Below are positions 21,675-29,515 of a DNA stretch of 64,000 bases, one piece after another. Every line of letters starts with the position of its first letter. The stretch's first letter is position 1. Location of the stretch: positions 1-64,000 of IMG/VR virus record IMGVR_UViG_3300023174_003073; one strand, given 5' to 3'. The notes beneath the pieces were generated by a model. That model was given only the letters and a program-made list of their open reading frames with translations. It was not told the DNA's origin and did no database searches. The position numbers were made by a program, and so were the translations under genes. This DNA is from a virus.

Positions 21675-21988
21675 ACTATGAATTTATTGGGTGGTGTAAA
21701 GAAGGTACTCACGATAAAGTTTGGGGAGTCATTCTATTAGCCGAAGATGTTCTAGTAAATCCACCTTGGCCCTTTAAGACTAACAAATATATGACTTTTT
21801 GGGGTCGTAGGGGACATAAACTACAAACTAAATTGTTTGATGGTTCACATTTTGAGGCTGGTGAAATGTATCGTAAGAAAGTGAACAAAGGTTATAAAAA
21901 AGTCAACAAAGAACAATTGGATGTAGTCTATCCAGAGTTTCAATCTGATTTGGAAAAGACAGCAATGTGGGCAATGTTGAAATTGTAA
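21671..21988 (+). CDS. WGR-like domain protein
   Basis: 105 aa. TFWGRRGHKLQTK and a following K-x2-KGYKKVN resemble the WGR domain, a nucleic-acid-associated module found with PARPs and in stand-alone bacterial proteins. ATGA overlap with the gene upstream. Assignment by motif only. Confidence 0.6.
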   Translation: MNYEFIGWCKEGTHDKVWGVILLAEDVLVNPPWPFKTNKYMTFWGRRGHKLQTKLFDGSHFEAGEMYRKKVNKGYKKVNKEQLDVVYPEFQSDLEKTAMWAMLKL

Positions 21989-22043
21989 TGTCAACGGAAT
22001 CGGTAGCTAAGGCGTTATATATATACCCCCTAAGGAGTTTAAT

Positions 22044-22181
22044 ATGTCCCGTGAAGTACTGATGCAAGTAAAAGAAATGGTAGAACGAAATCTCAATATG
22101 CATGAAATTGCCCAAAGAATGCATGTAGATGTTTCTATAGTACAAAGTGCCCTAAAACTCATCAATGACATGTTAACCTAA
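22044..22181 (+). CDS. Small helix-turn-helix-like protein
   Basis: 45 aa with TAAGGAGTTT before ATG. NMHEIAQRMHVDVSIVQSALKLI fits a helix-turn-helix. It resembles the 57-aa protein at 27281 in length and layout. Possible small regulator. Confidence 0.6.
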   Translation: MSREVLMQVKEMVERNLNMHEIAQRMHVDVSIVQSALKLINDMLT

Positions 22182-22185
22182 ATAA

Positions 22186-22214
22186 TTGACTTTAATTAGG
22201 TTTCGTGTTATCAT
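22186..22214 (+). promoter_or_regulatory. Sigma70 promoter, leaderless target
   Basis: TTGACT 22186-22191, 17-nt spacer, TATCAT 22209-22214, exactly 6 nt before ATG 22221. The GTGTTATCATTATAAC block recurs at 29449. Confidence 0.7.
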
Positions 22215-22220
22215 TATAAC

Positions 22221-22517
22221 ATGATTCATCTAAACTTTTCAATCGATTATCCTTTCATTAGGTCGTCATTCAACCATATTTTTAATTATGTTTGTGGCAC
22301 ACCTTTCAAAAACAAATTTTTTGAATTTGAAGTATATCAAGACTGTGAATACCTATTGCATTTTAACTTTGATTGGCGTAGAAAATGCGACCACGCAGGT
22401 GTTAAATTTGCATTAGGTTTGTTTGGGTATGAACTTATGTTCTGTGTTTATGACAATAGACATTGGGACTACAAAACTGACAATTGGGAAGTTTATGAAA
22501 ATCAGCCCACAAGATAA
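22221..22517 (+). CDS. Hypothetical protein, 98 aa
   Basis: Aromatic-rich beta protein (FNFDWRRKCDHAG). No ribosome site; predicted leaderless. Overlaps the next gene by 23 bp. Confidence 0.65.
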   Translation: MIHLNFSIDYPFIRSSFNHIFNYVCGTPFKNKFFEFEVYQDCEYLLHFNFDWRRKCDHAGVKFALGLFGYELMFCVYDNRHWDYKTDNWEVYENQPTR

Positions 22518-22752
22518 TGTAAAAGCAATCGTTGATAATAACCAAATCGATAAAGCTAGAACAGATAGAGAACGAATTAATCGTGAAGTACAAGCCAAAA
22601 CTACGCTAGATGATGAAGTCAAGAAATCAAAGATTGAACAAAACAAATTCATGCACGAACAATTTCAAAAATTGGTAGATGGTATCTATCACGAAAAAGC
22701 ACAACAAAATTCATTTAAAATCAAAGGCACAAATGTTGACAAGGAAGCATAA
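22495..22752 (+). CDS. Hypothetical helical protein, 85 aa
   Basis: Start chosen at ATG 22495 (MKISPQDN), in the end of the upstream gene. Charged, helical, probably coiled coil. No family recognised. Confidence 0.6.
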   Translation: MKISPQDNVKAIVDNNQIDKARTDRERINREVQAKTTLDDEVKKSKIEQNKFMHEQFQKLVDGIYHEKAQQNSFKIKGTNVDKEA

Positions 22753-22976
22753 TGTATAATTTCCCTAGTCCAAACAGAGCAAGCAGTTTAATATTACCTA
22801 TCATGATATTGTTGGGTATCGTATTTTTTGGACGATTTATTTGGGGGTTGATAACTGATGACTATTATGATGCTGAAACTATTGTAGTTGAATTTCATTG
22901 TCCAACAGTATTGTCGATGAAAGAAAATTATCCAAATTTTGTTATTGTAGAATGTAAAAAATTACATGAAAAATAA
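22752..22976 (+). CDS. Single-pass membrane protein, 74 aa
   Basis: Hydrophobic segment at residues 12-34 (LILPIMILLGIVFF), then an acidic outer part with two Cys. One-base overlap with the gene before it. Confidence 0.65.
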   Translation: MYNFPSPNRASSLILPIMILLGIVFFGRFIWGLITDDYYDAETIVVEFHCPTVLSMKENYPNFVIVECKKLHEK

Positions 22977-23184
22977 AGAACAAATTATCCATGATATGTG
23001 TATGACATATAGGCATGATTATGGTTTGCGTAAAGCAGACAATGAACCAAATTGGACAGCAGGCATGACCGAGCAGGATGCCAAAATGCTGTACAAAACA
23101 ATGGAACAGATATACAATAACGATATTGAACCTATCATTGACCACTACAAGGAAAAAGAAAATGCACTTAAGACAAGTAAATGA
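22966..23184 (+). CDS. Hypothetical protein, 72 aa
   Basis: Charged helical protein beginning MKNKEQIIHDM. Overlaps both neighbours (11 bp and 23 bp). No family recognised. Confidence 0.65.
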   Translation: MKNKEQIIHDMCMTYRHDYGLRKADNEPNWTAGMTEQDAKMLYKTMEQIYNNDIEPIIDHYKEKENALKTSK

Positions 23185-23677
23185 AATAACAGACCATAAA
23201 ATTATTGAAGGTAGTGAGTATGGTTGGAACTGCTATCCAAACGCAAGATATTTAAGTTATGAAAGTGAATTTGCCTATGTGTCTGTGCTGTACAGTACTG
23301 AGACACAAGAAATTTATGAGGCAGACGTGACCATCAAGGCAGTTAATTGGTTTGATGCAGATAAAGATATGAGACCTTATCGTTGGTTGAATCCTGAATA
23401 TAAAGATGCTATGATTGCTGAGGCTAAGTCACGCAAAGTCAAATGGCGTAAGGCTTGGGATGATGTTAAATGGATTGACTTAGAAGTCGCAGAAGATTTC
23501 CTAGAAAAGGCTAAAGCAATGTTTAATGGTGAACACTTTGATACTCGCATTCAAGTTCCAATTGAATTGGAAGATGATGTTATGTTAAAATTATGTATGG
23601 AAGCACATAAGCGTGATATTACACTAAACAAAATGGTTGAGGAAGTATTGCGTAATATGATTGAAATACATGAATGA
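23162..23677 (+). CDS. Hypothetical protein with RHH-like C-terminus
   Basis: 171 aa from ATG 23162; a longer frame is only a shadow of the preceding gene. Aromatic-rich N-terminal part. The last ~40 residues (IELEDDVMLKLCMEAHKRD, then NKMVEEVLRNMI) look like an Arc/MetJ ribbon-helix-helix, so DNA binding is possible. Confidence 0.6.
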   Translation: MHLRQVNEITDHKIIEGSEYGWNCYPNARYLSYESEFAYVSVLYSTETQEIYEADVTIKAVNWFDADKDMRPYRWLNPEYKDAMIAEAKSRKVKWRKAWDDVKWIDLEVAEDFLEKAKAMFNGEHFDTRIQVPIELEDDVMLKLCMEAHKRDITLNKMVEEVLRNMIEIHE

Positions 23678-23957
23678 TATTTTATACGGTATATTTGATT
23701 GGATAAAAAGTGATTACAAAACTAACAAATTTAGATTTTGTGTTGAAGTTGTTGCTTGGGGTATTAGCATTGGGTGTGCTATCACAATGGCTGCGACAGT
23801 TCCAAATCCACCTTTACTGGCTATGTATCCTATTTGGATTACAGGGTGTGCTATGTACGCTTGGGCTAGTTACACTCGCCGATCGTTTGGTATGTTGGGT
23901 AACTACTTATTGCTCACAACGATAGATTCAATTGGTTTAATTCGCATGTTAACATAA
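23670..23957 (+). CDS. Small multi-pass membrane protein
   Basis: 95 aa from ATG 23670, overlapping the gene before by 8 bp. Two or three hydrophobic segments between residues 20 and 95. Function unknown. Confidence 0.65.
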   Translation: MNDILYGIFDWIKSDYKTNKFRFCVEVVAWGISIGCAITMAATVPNPPLLAMYPIWITGCAMYAWASYTRRSFGMLGNYLLLTTIDSIGLIRMLT

Positions 23958-23966
23958 GGAAATAAA

Positions 23967-24461
23967 ATGGCAAAAAAACACACAGTATATATTCAAGAAG
24001 ATCCTGATACAGGTGATTTAATTCTTCCACTACCAGAAGGTATGTGTGATGAGTTGGGCTGGGAGATCGGTGATGACATTAAATTCAAACCACACAAAGA
24101 CGGTAGCTTTACCTTGACTAAGAAACAAAAACAAGAAACACAATGGGTACTAGTTGATTGTGTCAGTACATTCCGTATACGATATATGGTTGAAGTGCCT
24201 ATTGGTGTTGACAAGTACGGAAAGAACAAAGCTGATTGGGCATTAGATACTGTTACAATGAACGGGGCAAAAGAGTTTAGCCAAGAACACATTGGTGAAC
24301 AGATTGTTAGCCATCGTGTTGTCACTAAAGAAGAGGCATTGGTATTGTGCGATGTTGACAATGACTATTGTAGTTCTTGGGATGAAGAATTAAAGGTAAA
24401 GAACTTTTTTACAACTTGGCAGGAACAAGAAGATGACACCTACAATAACGACAACGAGTGA
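23967..24461 (+). CDS. AbrB-like N-domain plus C-terminal domain
   Basis: 164 aa. Residues 1-50 (GDLILPLPEGMCDELGWEIGDDIKF) are a swapped-hairpin AbrB DNA-binding domain. A second domain from residue 60 has the look of DpnD/PcfM-type tails. A shorter AbrB-only relative is encoded at 39654. Possibly a regulator. RBS AAGGAAATAAA. Confidence 0.7.
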   Translation: MAKKHTVYIQEDPDTGDLILPLPEGMCDELGWEIGDDIKFKPHKDGSFTLTKKQKQETQWVLVDCVSTFRIRYMVEVPIGVDKYGKNKADWALDTVTMNGAKEFSQEHIGEQIVSHRVVTKEEALVLCDVDNDYCSSWDEELKVKNFFTTWQEQEDDTYNNDNE

Positions 24462-24738
24462 TTGGACAGATACAGATTGGACTAAGTTTGAAACTTGGTT
24501 GCGAGGTATGTTGAGCACCGATACTGTTACAGTAACCTTCACTAAGAAGGATGGTACCGAACGTGTGATGAATTGCACAACTAATCCTGATGTTGTTCCT
24601 AAAGTTGAAATCAAAGAAGGTGCAACACCTCGCAAAGTATCAGAAACTACAATGCGTGTCTTTGATACAGATATTAAAGAGTGGCGCAGTTTTACTACAA
24701 AGTCTATCAAACAGATAAACGTTACACTTGGAGCATAA
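24433..24738 (+). CDS. SH3-like beta-barrel protein (DUF2693-like)
   Basis: 101 aa. VTVTFTKKDGTERVMNCT is typical of a small beta-barrel family common in large phages. Thr-rich start. Overlaps the AbrB gene by 29 bp. Function unknown. Confidence 0.65.
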   Translation: MTPTITTTSDWTDTDWTKFETWLRGMLSTDTVTVTFTKKDGTERVMNCTTNPDVVPKVEIKEGATPRKVSETTMRVFDTDIKEWRSFTTKSIKQINVTLGA

Positions 24739-24739
24739 G

Positions 24740-24976
24740 ATGATTCGATATGATGAAACTGCACAGGTCAAGTGTGTTGACAATGGACAAACTGTAACAG
24801 CCGATGTACTTGAATTCAAACCTCAAGTGTTGTTAAGCATTAGCCTGAATAAAAGTATCAAAGTGGTACTGAAATATTCTATTAATAGTGATGAATATCA
24901 GGGTGATTTGTATGGTAGAACTTTTGTTTCAAAGGGACCAAAAGGCACACACTACAGTACAGGTCGCTCCGGTTGA
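24740..24976 (+). CDS. Hypothetical protein, 78 aa
   Basis: Beta-rich protein (MIRYDETAQVKC). Start at ATG 24740 one base after the preceding stop. Its end overlaps the next promoter. Confidence 0.6.
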   Translation: MIRYDETAQVKCVDNGQTVTADVLEFKPQVLLSISLNKSIKVVLKYSINSDEYQGDLYGRTFVSKGPKGTHYSTGRSG

Positions 24977-25001
24977 CAATAAATAAGGGTTCTGCTATAC
25001 T
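24973..25001 (+). promoter_or_regulatory. Sigma70 promoter cassette, leaderless target
   Basis: TTGACA 24973-24978, 17-nt spacer, TATACT 24996-25001, 7 nt before ATG 25009. The -35 overlaps the end of the upstream CDS. Confidence 0.8.
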
Positions 25002-25008
25002 AATGGTT

Positions 25009-25161
25009 ATGAAAAAAGAACTCTTATCTTTCAAAATTGAACAGCCCAAACACAGGGCCCATCGTGTATTGTTCCAAGAAAATACACCGTTCAAACCCAA
25101 GGTTGTGCAAAGCAAACTTGCATATCGCCGTAACCCAAAACATAAAAATAGTGAGTACTAA
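25009..25161 (+). CDS. Small basic protein, 50 aa
   Basis: Strongly basic (HRAHRVLFQENTPFKPK). Predicted leaderless; an in-frame ATG at 25003 is too close to the -10 box. Proteins of this kind occur in large phages. Function unknown. Confidence 0.65.
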   Translation: MKKELLSFKIEQPKHRAHRVLFQENTPFKPKVVQSKLAYRRNPKHKNSEY

Positions 25162-25162
25162 C

Positions 25163-25396
25163 ATGGAGATCCTACTTTGTAAGGATTGTAAGTATATCAG
25201 CCAAGTTCCGTTACTTAACAAGGTAATACGAAATGACTATGAGCATACTTGCACACACCCTGATTCTTTGACAGAACCAACACCCGATTACGTACTAGGC
25301 CGCTCTAGGACCAGTTATTTTAAGACCTGCGAACAATCACGCATGTACGGCGAAAAGTGCGGGATATCCGCTAGAAATTATACCCCCAAAGTGTAA
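25163..25396 (+). CDS. Cys-rich small protein, 77 aa
   Basis: CKDCKYIS, a later Cys-His pair (HTCTHP) and two C-terminal Cys suggest a small metal-binding fold. ATG one base after the upstream stop. Confidence 0.65.
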   Translation: MEILLCKDCKYISQVPLLNKVIRNDYEHTCTHPDSLTEPTPDYVLGRSRTSYFKTCEQSRMYGEKCGISARNYTPKV

Positions 25397-25418
25397 CAAA
25401 AAGTATTACATTTTTTGG

Positions 25419-25447
25419 TTGACAATAAATGTCTTTGGGTATATAAT
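25419..25447 (+). promoter_or_regulatory. Sigma70 promoter cassette
   Basis: TTGACA 25419-25424, 17-nt spacer ending TTTGGGTA, TATAAT 25442-25447, then TTGATTAAAGGAG leader. Confidence 0.9.
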
Positions 25448-25479
25448 ATATCTTGTTCAGTTGATTAAAGGAGTAAACA

Positions 25480-25782
25480 ATGGAACGTCTTTCACAGATT
25501 CAACAAGTCAATAAAGCTATCATGTTCGGTAACTTTACCAATGATGAATTGAATAGCATTGCCGATGCAGTTAAATTTGCCCGTGCTAGTATTGCAAAGC
25601 AAAACAAACGTGAAATGGGTATTGGTACTGTTGTCAAATTTACAAACAGCCGTACTGGTATGATTGTGACAGGTACTGTCAAAAAGGTAAACAGAAAGTA
25701 TATCCTTGTGAATGAGCAAAAGCCAGGTAGTTTGATTGGTTCTACATGGAGAGTTCCAGCTAGCATGTTGTCTGTTGCTTAA
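25480..25782 (+). CDS. Hypothetical protein, 100 aa
   Basis: Helical N-half, then a small beta domain (GTVVKFTNSRTGMIVTG). Monocistronic with its own promoter and RBS AAAGGAG. Function unknown. Confidence 0.7.
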   Translation: MERLSQIQQVNKAIMFGNFTNDELNSIADAVKFARASIAKQNKREMGIGTVVKFTNSRTGMIVTGTVKKVNRKYILVNEQKPGSLIGSTWRVPASMLSVA

Positions 25783-25799
25783 AAACAACATACCCAAAT

Positions 25800-25828
25800 T
25801 TGACAATAAATCGGTTTGGGTATATAAT
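25800..25828 (+). promoter_or_regulatory. Sigma70 promoter cassette, type A leader
   Basis: TTGACA 25800-25805, 17-nt spacer, TATAAT 25823-25828, followed by AGAATCTTAGACAGTAAAG, the leader shared with four other cassettes. Confidence 0.92.
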
Positions 25829-25860
25829 AGAATCTTAGACAGTAAAGAAAAGGAAACGAA

Positions 25861-26103
25861 ATGACTACACTGACAACTGAAATTTATTATGGTATGTATT
25901 CTGACGAAGGCAACATGGCTGTTCACGGTATCGTGGTAGCTGCCAAAAGTCAAAATCTATCATGGAAACAGACCTTCAAGGCGTTGCGTGATTTGGCTGA
26001 CAGCAACCCTGACAGTTTCGGCGAGGCAATGGACACTGTGGTTCGTGAATGTGTCTATGATGCTATCGGTGCCGACAAGCGTGGTGAGTGTTTTTATCTG
26101 TAA
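25861..26103 (+). CDS. Hypothetical protein, 80 aa
   Basis: Acidic helical protein (MTTLTTEIYYGMYSDEG). RBS AAGGAAACGA. No family recognised. Confidence 0.68.
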   Translation: MTTLTTEIYYGMYSDEGNMAVHGIVVAAKSQNLSWKQTFKALRDLADSNPDSFGEAMDTVVRECVYDAIGADKRGECFYL

Positions 26104-26112
26104 GGAATCAAA

Positions 26113-26379
26113 ATGACTAAGAAAATCTCCATCAAAGTTTTTGCAGACCCTGGTCATGCTTGGGCACGTATTGCAAAATCCAAACTGGTGTCACTTGGCA
26201 TCGCCGACAAAATTAGTACTTATAGCTACATGAATGGTAGTAACGCATTCCTGGAAGAGGACTGTGACTTGTCAGTGTTGGTGGGCGCTCTCCGTGAGCG
26301 TGGCTATGAAATTAAATTCAACGAAAGTCACACCAACCGTCAAAGCAAAATCCGTAGTTATAATACATACCGGGCTTGA
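26113..26379 (+). CDS. Hypothetical protein, 88 aa
   Basis: Alpha/beta protein (KVFADPGHAWARI). RBS AAGGAATC. Its last bases lie in the next promoter's -35 box. No family recognised. Confidence 0.68.
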   Translation: MTKKISIKVFADPGHAWARIAKSKLVSLGIADKISTYSYMNGSNAFLEEDCDLSVLVGALRERGYEIKFNESHTNRQSKIRSYNTYRA

Positions 26380-26404
26380 CAATAAATCAATTCGGGTATA
26401 TAAT
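26376..26404 (+). promoter_or_regulatory. Sigma70 promoter cassette, type A leader
   Basis: TTGACA 26376-26381, 17-nt spacer, TATAAT 26399-26404, then ATAATCTTAAACAGTTGAAA. Confidence 0.92.
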
Positions 26405-26436
26405 ATAATCTTAAACAGTTGAAACAAGGAATCAAA

Positions 26437-26706
26437 ATGAAAGCACTTCAAAAATACATTGACCAAAAAAATGCATGGAATGCAATTTTCAAAGGTGGAC
26501 AATTTGAAATTCAAACTGCTGAGGGTCGCAAACGTGTTGCAGAAAGCATTGATGCTGAACTTAGCCCTGAAAACTTGACCTGCGATGGTGAACTGCCCCG
26601 TAGTCAAGTGCAAGCCCGTTACAAGGCATTGACAGGTGCCGCTAAGGACCTTATCAAATTGGATCCTAGCATGGCTCAATACATGTACGAATTTTCGGAG
26701 GTATAA
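26437..26706 (+). CDS. Hypothetical protein, 89 aa
   Basis: Start at ATG 26437 with AAGGAATC. Helical, amphipathic. Heads a chain of small overlapping genes running to 28673. Confidence 0.68.
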   Translation: MKALQKYIDQKNAWNAIFKGGQFEIQTAEGRKRVAESIDAELSPENLTCDGELPRSQVQARYKALTGAAKDLIKLDPSMAQYMYEFSEV

Positions 26707-26708
26707 TC

Positions 26709-26927
26709 ATGGGTGCTATCCTTGCTGGTATAGGAGCTACTGTTTTAGCCATCGCAGGTATTTTATTTTTTAGTTTCTTGTGTTCATGGCCGGTGTACAT
26801 GCTGTGGAACTATTGTTTGGTTGGTGCAGTTGCAGGTGTCTACGAAGTGTCCTGGTTGCAGGCATGGGGCTTGGCAGTGCTATGCGGATTGTTGTTCAAA
26901 ACTAATGTGGAAAGAAAATCAAAATGA
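26709..26927 (+). CDS. Small membrane protein, 72 aa
   Basis: Two long hydrophobic segments (residues 2-35 and 38-62) and a basic C-terminus. Overlaps the next gene by 4 bp. Confidence 0.65.
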   Translation: MGAILAGIGATVLAIAGILFFSFLCSWPVYMLWNYCLVGAVAGVYEVSWLQAWGLAVLCGLLFKTNVERKSK

Positions 26928-27121
26928 GCGAAAAGTTAACACAGGCTGAGGTCAAGTATCATGAACTGGTTAACACGGTGCAAACATTGACCAAACAACT
27001 CACAGAGTTCCGCAAAATCACTTTTGACTTTGATGGGTTCGACTTTGATGAAATTAACGAAATGTTATACGACATGTTGGGCGAGATTGATGCCCAATTA
27101 CTTGAGGAGAATTTTGAATGA
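26924..27121 (+). CDS. Acidic coiled protein, 65 aa
   Basis: Predicted coiled coil at the N-terminus, then an Asp/Phe repeat (FDFDGFDFDEI). ATGA overlaps on both sides. Confidence 0.65.
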   Translation: MSEKLTQAEVKYHELVNTVQTLTKQLTEFRKITFDFDGFDFDEINEMLYDMLGEIDAQLLEENFE

Positions 27122-27288
27122 GTAATGCAGAGAAAATGAAATTGGCAATTGCAAGATTGGAAGAAGCCAAAGAATTAATGATTGAATCATTGGGTGAAAT
27201 GGATTTTGTAATGGACCATCTCATCCTTATTGATACTATGATTGATGAATTAGCAGAGTATAGAATTGAGGAGTTAGAAAATGAGTAA
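27118..27288 (+). CDS. Acidic helical protein, 56 aa
   Basis: MSNAEKMKLAIARLEEA start, wholly helical, Met/Glu/Leu-rich. Overlaps the gene before by 4 bp and the next by 8 bp. Confidence 0.65.
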   Translation: MSNAEKMKLAIARLEEAKELMIESLGEMDFVMDHLILIDTMIDELAEYRIEELENE

Positions 27289-27454
27289 AATGGCTGATGT
27301 AATGTTGGATATTGAAATGATGATTGAAGAAGGAACACATCCTATGACAATCGCCAGAATGCTTGATATCCCCATCGTGTGGGTGTATGATACACTTGAA
27401 CAAATGGAGCCGAACGAAGAAGAACTAAGTCCCTTTGCTACATTGAATTCATAG
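27281..27454 (+). CDS. Small helix-turn-helix-like protein, 57 aa
   Basis: TIARMLDIPIVWVYDTLEQM fits a helix-turn-helix; similar build to the protein at 22044. Acidic C-terminus. Confidence 0.6.
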   Translation: MSKMADVMLDIEMMIEEGTHPMTIARMLDIPIVWVYDTLEQMEPNEEELSPFATLNS

Positions 27455-27455
27455 T

Positions 27456-27602
27456 ATGGTTATCCTTAACTTATTCTTTGCATTCTTAGCGGCTAAGTGG
27501 ATTATTGAATCTGAGAAATATTCCTTTGCTTGGTTCTTAAGTGGAACCTGTTTTGTGTTTAATACGCTGGCGGTGTTGACGCACCTAGAACAAATTTTTT
27601 GA
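27456..27602 (+). CDS. Small membrane protein, 48 aa
   Basis: Two hydrophobic segments around a Lys-Trp turn (MVILNLFFAFLAAKW). One base after the previous stop. Function unknown. Confidence 0.55.
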   Translation: MVILNLFFAFLAAKWIIESEKYSFAWFLSGTCFVFNTLAVLTHLEQIF

Positions 27603-27611
27603 AAGAATTAA

Positions 27612-28673
27612 ATGAGCTATTTTTTGAAGTCTGGTAATACCTTTCGTGTTGCTAGTGATGAAGCGATGGACATTCATCGCAAACTGCCCGTCGGTAACTA
27701 TGTTATCAAATTGAATGATATGTCAGGTGAATTGTATTTGGAAGGCATTGATAATTTTAATATTCCAAGTAAAATTTATGGTAATTGTCTAAAGCATACA
27801 GACAAGATTATCCGAACCTTTATGGATCGTGATAATGCAACTGGTGTAATGATGACCGGTGAAAAAGGTAGTGGTAAAACATTGCTTACCAAGAATGTCT
27901 CTATTCAATTGGCTAAGCAGGGCATCCCTACAATCGTTATCAATGCTCCCTGGAGTGGTGATAAGTTTAACACATTCATTCAAAACATTGAACAGCCCTG
28001 TGCTATTCTATTTGATGAATTTGAAAAGACCTACAATGAACGTGATGAACAGGAAGCTATTCTGACATTGTTGGATGGTGTGTTCCCAACTAAAAAGTTG
28101 TTCATGTTGACTTGTAATGACAAGTGGCGTATTGACCAACATATGCGTAATCGTCCCGGTCGTATTTTCTACATGATGGATTTCAAAGGTTTGGATGCAG
28201 ACTTTATTCGTCAATACTGCAATGATAATCTAGAGAACAAGGTTCACATTGAAACTATTGTCAATGTCGGTAGCTTGTTTGCCGAATTCAACTTTGACAT
28301 GCTGAAAGCATTGGTTGAAGAAATGAATCGCTACAATGAAACTCCACAAGAGGCATTGGAGATGTTGAACGCTAAGCCTGAGTTTGATAGCGGTACTGAG
28401 TACAAGGTCAAGATTGTGCATAATGGTAAGGAAATTATCGAACCTCGCCGAAGCACATTCGCGGGCAACCCACTGCAACCTCGGGGTGTTGAAGTTGAGT
28501 TTGATGCTGACCCTGATGATGATGAAAGCGAATACATTTGGAAGACTTTCAAACCCGATGCATTGATTCATGTCGATGGTCGTAAGGGTGAATTCACTTT
28601 CCAAGACAACGGAACCACTGTTGTGTTGACAAAAATCGAAAAGAAAACGTACCATCTGTACGATGCTTTTTGA
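27612..28673 (+). CDS. AAA-family ATPase
   Basis: 353 aa. GEKGSGKT at about residue 82 is the Walker A motif, CAILFDEFEK at about 133 the Walker B with its catalytic Glu, and LTCNDKWRI a sensor-1 Asn. RNRPGRI is consistent with an arginine finger. The N-terminal ~65 residues and the C-terminal ~100 are unique. The architecture resembles phage AAA proteins that act on single partners, but the role is unknown. Last gene of the chain beginning at 26437. A terminator follows. Confidence 0.85.
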   Translation: MSYFLKSGNTFRVASDEAMDIHRKLPVGNYVIKLNDMSGELYLEGIDNFNIPSKIYGNCLKHTDKIIRTFMDRDNATGVMMTGEKGSGKTLLTKNVSIQLAKQGIPTIVINAPWSGDKFNTFIQNIEQPCAILFDEFEKTYNERDEQEAILTLLDGVFPTKKLFMLTCNDKWRIDQHMRNRPGRIFYMMDFKGLDADFIRQYCNDNLENKVHIETIVNVGSLFAEFNFDMLKALVEEMNRYNETPQEALEMLNAKPEFDSGTEYKVKIVHNGKEIIEPRRSTFAGNPLQPRGVEVEFDADPDDDESEYIWKTFKPDALIHVDGRKGEFTFQDNGTTVVLTKIEKKTYHLYDAF

Positions 28674-28693
28674 AACTAAAAGTATACACTTTT

Positions 28694-28720
28694 AAAAGAG
28701 TACTTTTGTACTCTTTTTTT
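28694..28720 (+). terminator. Rho-independent terminator
   Basis: AAAAGAGTAC-TTTT-GTACTCTTTT with a T-run. Confidence 0.85.
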
Positions 28721-28732
28721 CGGTTAAAAAGG

Positions 28733-28761
28733 TTGACAATAAATCGGTTTGGGTATATAAT
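28733..28761 (+). promoter_or_regulatory. Sigma70 promoter cassette, type B leader
   Basis: TTGACA 28733-28738, 17-nt spacer, TATAAT 28756-28761, then TTGTATTGATTGATTAAAGG, shared with the minus-strand cassette at 51053. Confidence 0.92.
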
Positions 28762-28790
28762 ACTTGTATTGATTGATTAAAGGAGTTCTT

Positions 28791-28922
28791 ATGTTTCGCA
28801 TTAACAGTTACATTTTTCGCAATGCAGAGGCCCTAGGTGAATATCTCAAATTGCACAAAGGTAAAACTTTTGTAGTAGAATATATTACTGAGTATATGTT
28901 GAACGATCCAATGGAACAGTGA
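28791..28922 (+). CDS. Small protein, 43 aa
   Basis: MFRINSYIFRNAEALG start, aromatic and acidic, with AAAGGAG upstream and its own promoter. No family recognised. Confidence 0.65.
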   Translation: MFRINSYIFRNAEALGEYLKLHKGKTFVVEYITEYMLNDPMEQ

Positions 28923-28928
28923 AAACGG

Positions 28929-28957
28929 TTGACAGTAAATGGATTTGGGTATATAAT
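28929..28957 (+). promoter_or_regulatory. Sigma70 promoter cassette, type A leader
   Basis: TTGACA 28929-28934, 17-nt spacer, TATAAT 28952-28957, then AGAATCTTAAACAGTAAAC. Confidence 0.92.
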
Positions 28958-28990
28958 AGAATCTTAAACAGTAAACAACAGGAGAAACAA

Positions 28991-29401
28991 ATGGCTTACA
29001 TGTCTCAGGAACGCAAATCAGAAATCGCCCCTAACGTCAAGGCTGTGCTGAAAAAGTTCGGTATCAAGGGCTCACTGAGCGTCCGTCATCATTCTACATT
29101 GTCACTGACCTTGAAGTCAGGTAATATTGACTTTATTGGTAACTCTAATCGTGTGTGTGGTTCCGATCACTATCAAGTCGCACGTGGTTTTAAACCTAAC
29201 GCAAGTGGTTACGATTCCATCAACCCTTACTGGTTCCACGAACACTATGACGGTGATGCTAAGGCATTCCTTACCGAAGTCATGGAAGCAATGAATGATG
29301 GTAATTGGGACAAGAGCGATATCCAATCCGACTACTTTAACGTAGGTTGGTATGTTGAAGTACATATCGGCAAATGGAACAAGCCCTATATTCTGGGTTA
29401 A
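28991..29401 (+). CDS. LPD29-like conserved protein, 136 aa
   Basis: Start at ATG 28991 with ACAGGAGAAAC. SLSVRHHSTLSLTLKSGNIDF, WYVEVHIGKW and a middle His/Tyr region resemble the LPD29 domain found in phage and mobile-element polyvalent proteins; here it stands alone. Function unknown. Confidence 0.68.
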   Translation: MAYMSQERKSEIAPNVKAVLKKFGIKGSLSVRHHSTLSLTLKSGNIDFIGNSNRVCGSDHYQVARGFKPNASGYDSINPYWFHEHYDGDAKAFLTEVMEAMNDGNWDKSDIQSDYFNVGWYVEVHIGKWNKPYILG

Positions 29402-29428
29402 TTAACAAGATTTTGGTAACACAAATGG

Positions 29429-29457
29429 TTGACATTAATAACCCTTTGTGTTATCAT
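29429..29457 (+). promoter_or_regulatory. Sigma70-type promoter
   Basis: TTGACA 29429-29434, 17-nt spacer, TATCAT 29452-29457. The -10 region matches that of the promoter at 22186. Confidence 0.75.
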
Positions 29458-29515
29458 TATAACTGTGCTGAAAAGCATATTTTATCAACTAGCTATATTT
29501 TTTAAAGGAATACAA

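Noticed and set aside
23967-24461. Toxin-antitoxin pair around the AbrB-like gene
   Set aside because: No toxin-like partner is adjacent; neighbours are a membrane protein and a small beta-barrel protein.
25400-28960. CRISPR array from the recurring TTGACA/TATAAT units
   Set aside because: Repeats are sigma70 promoters placed before genes at irregular intervals, not evenly spaced repeats with spacers.
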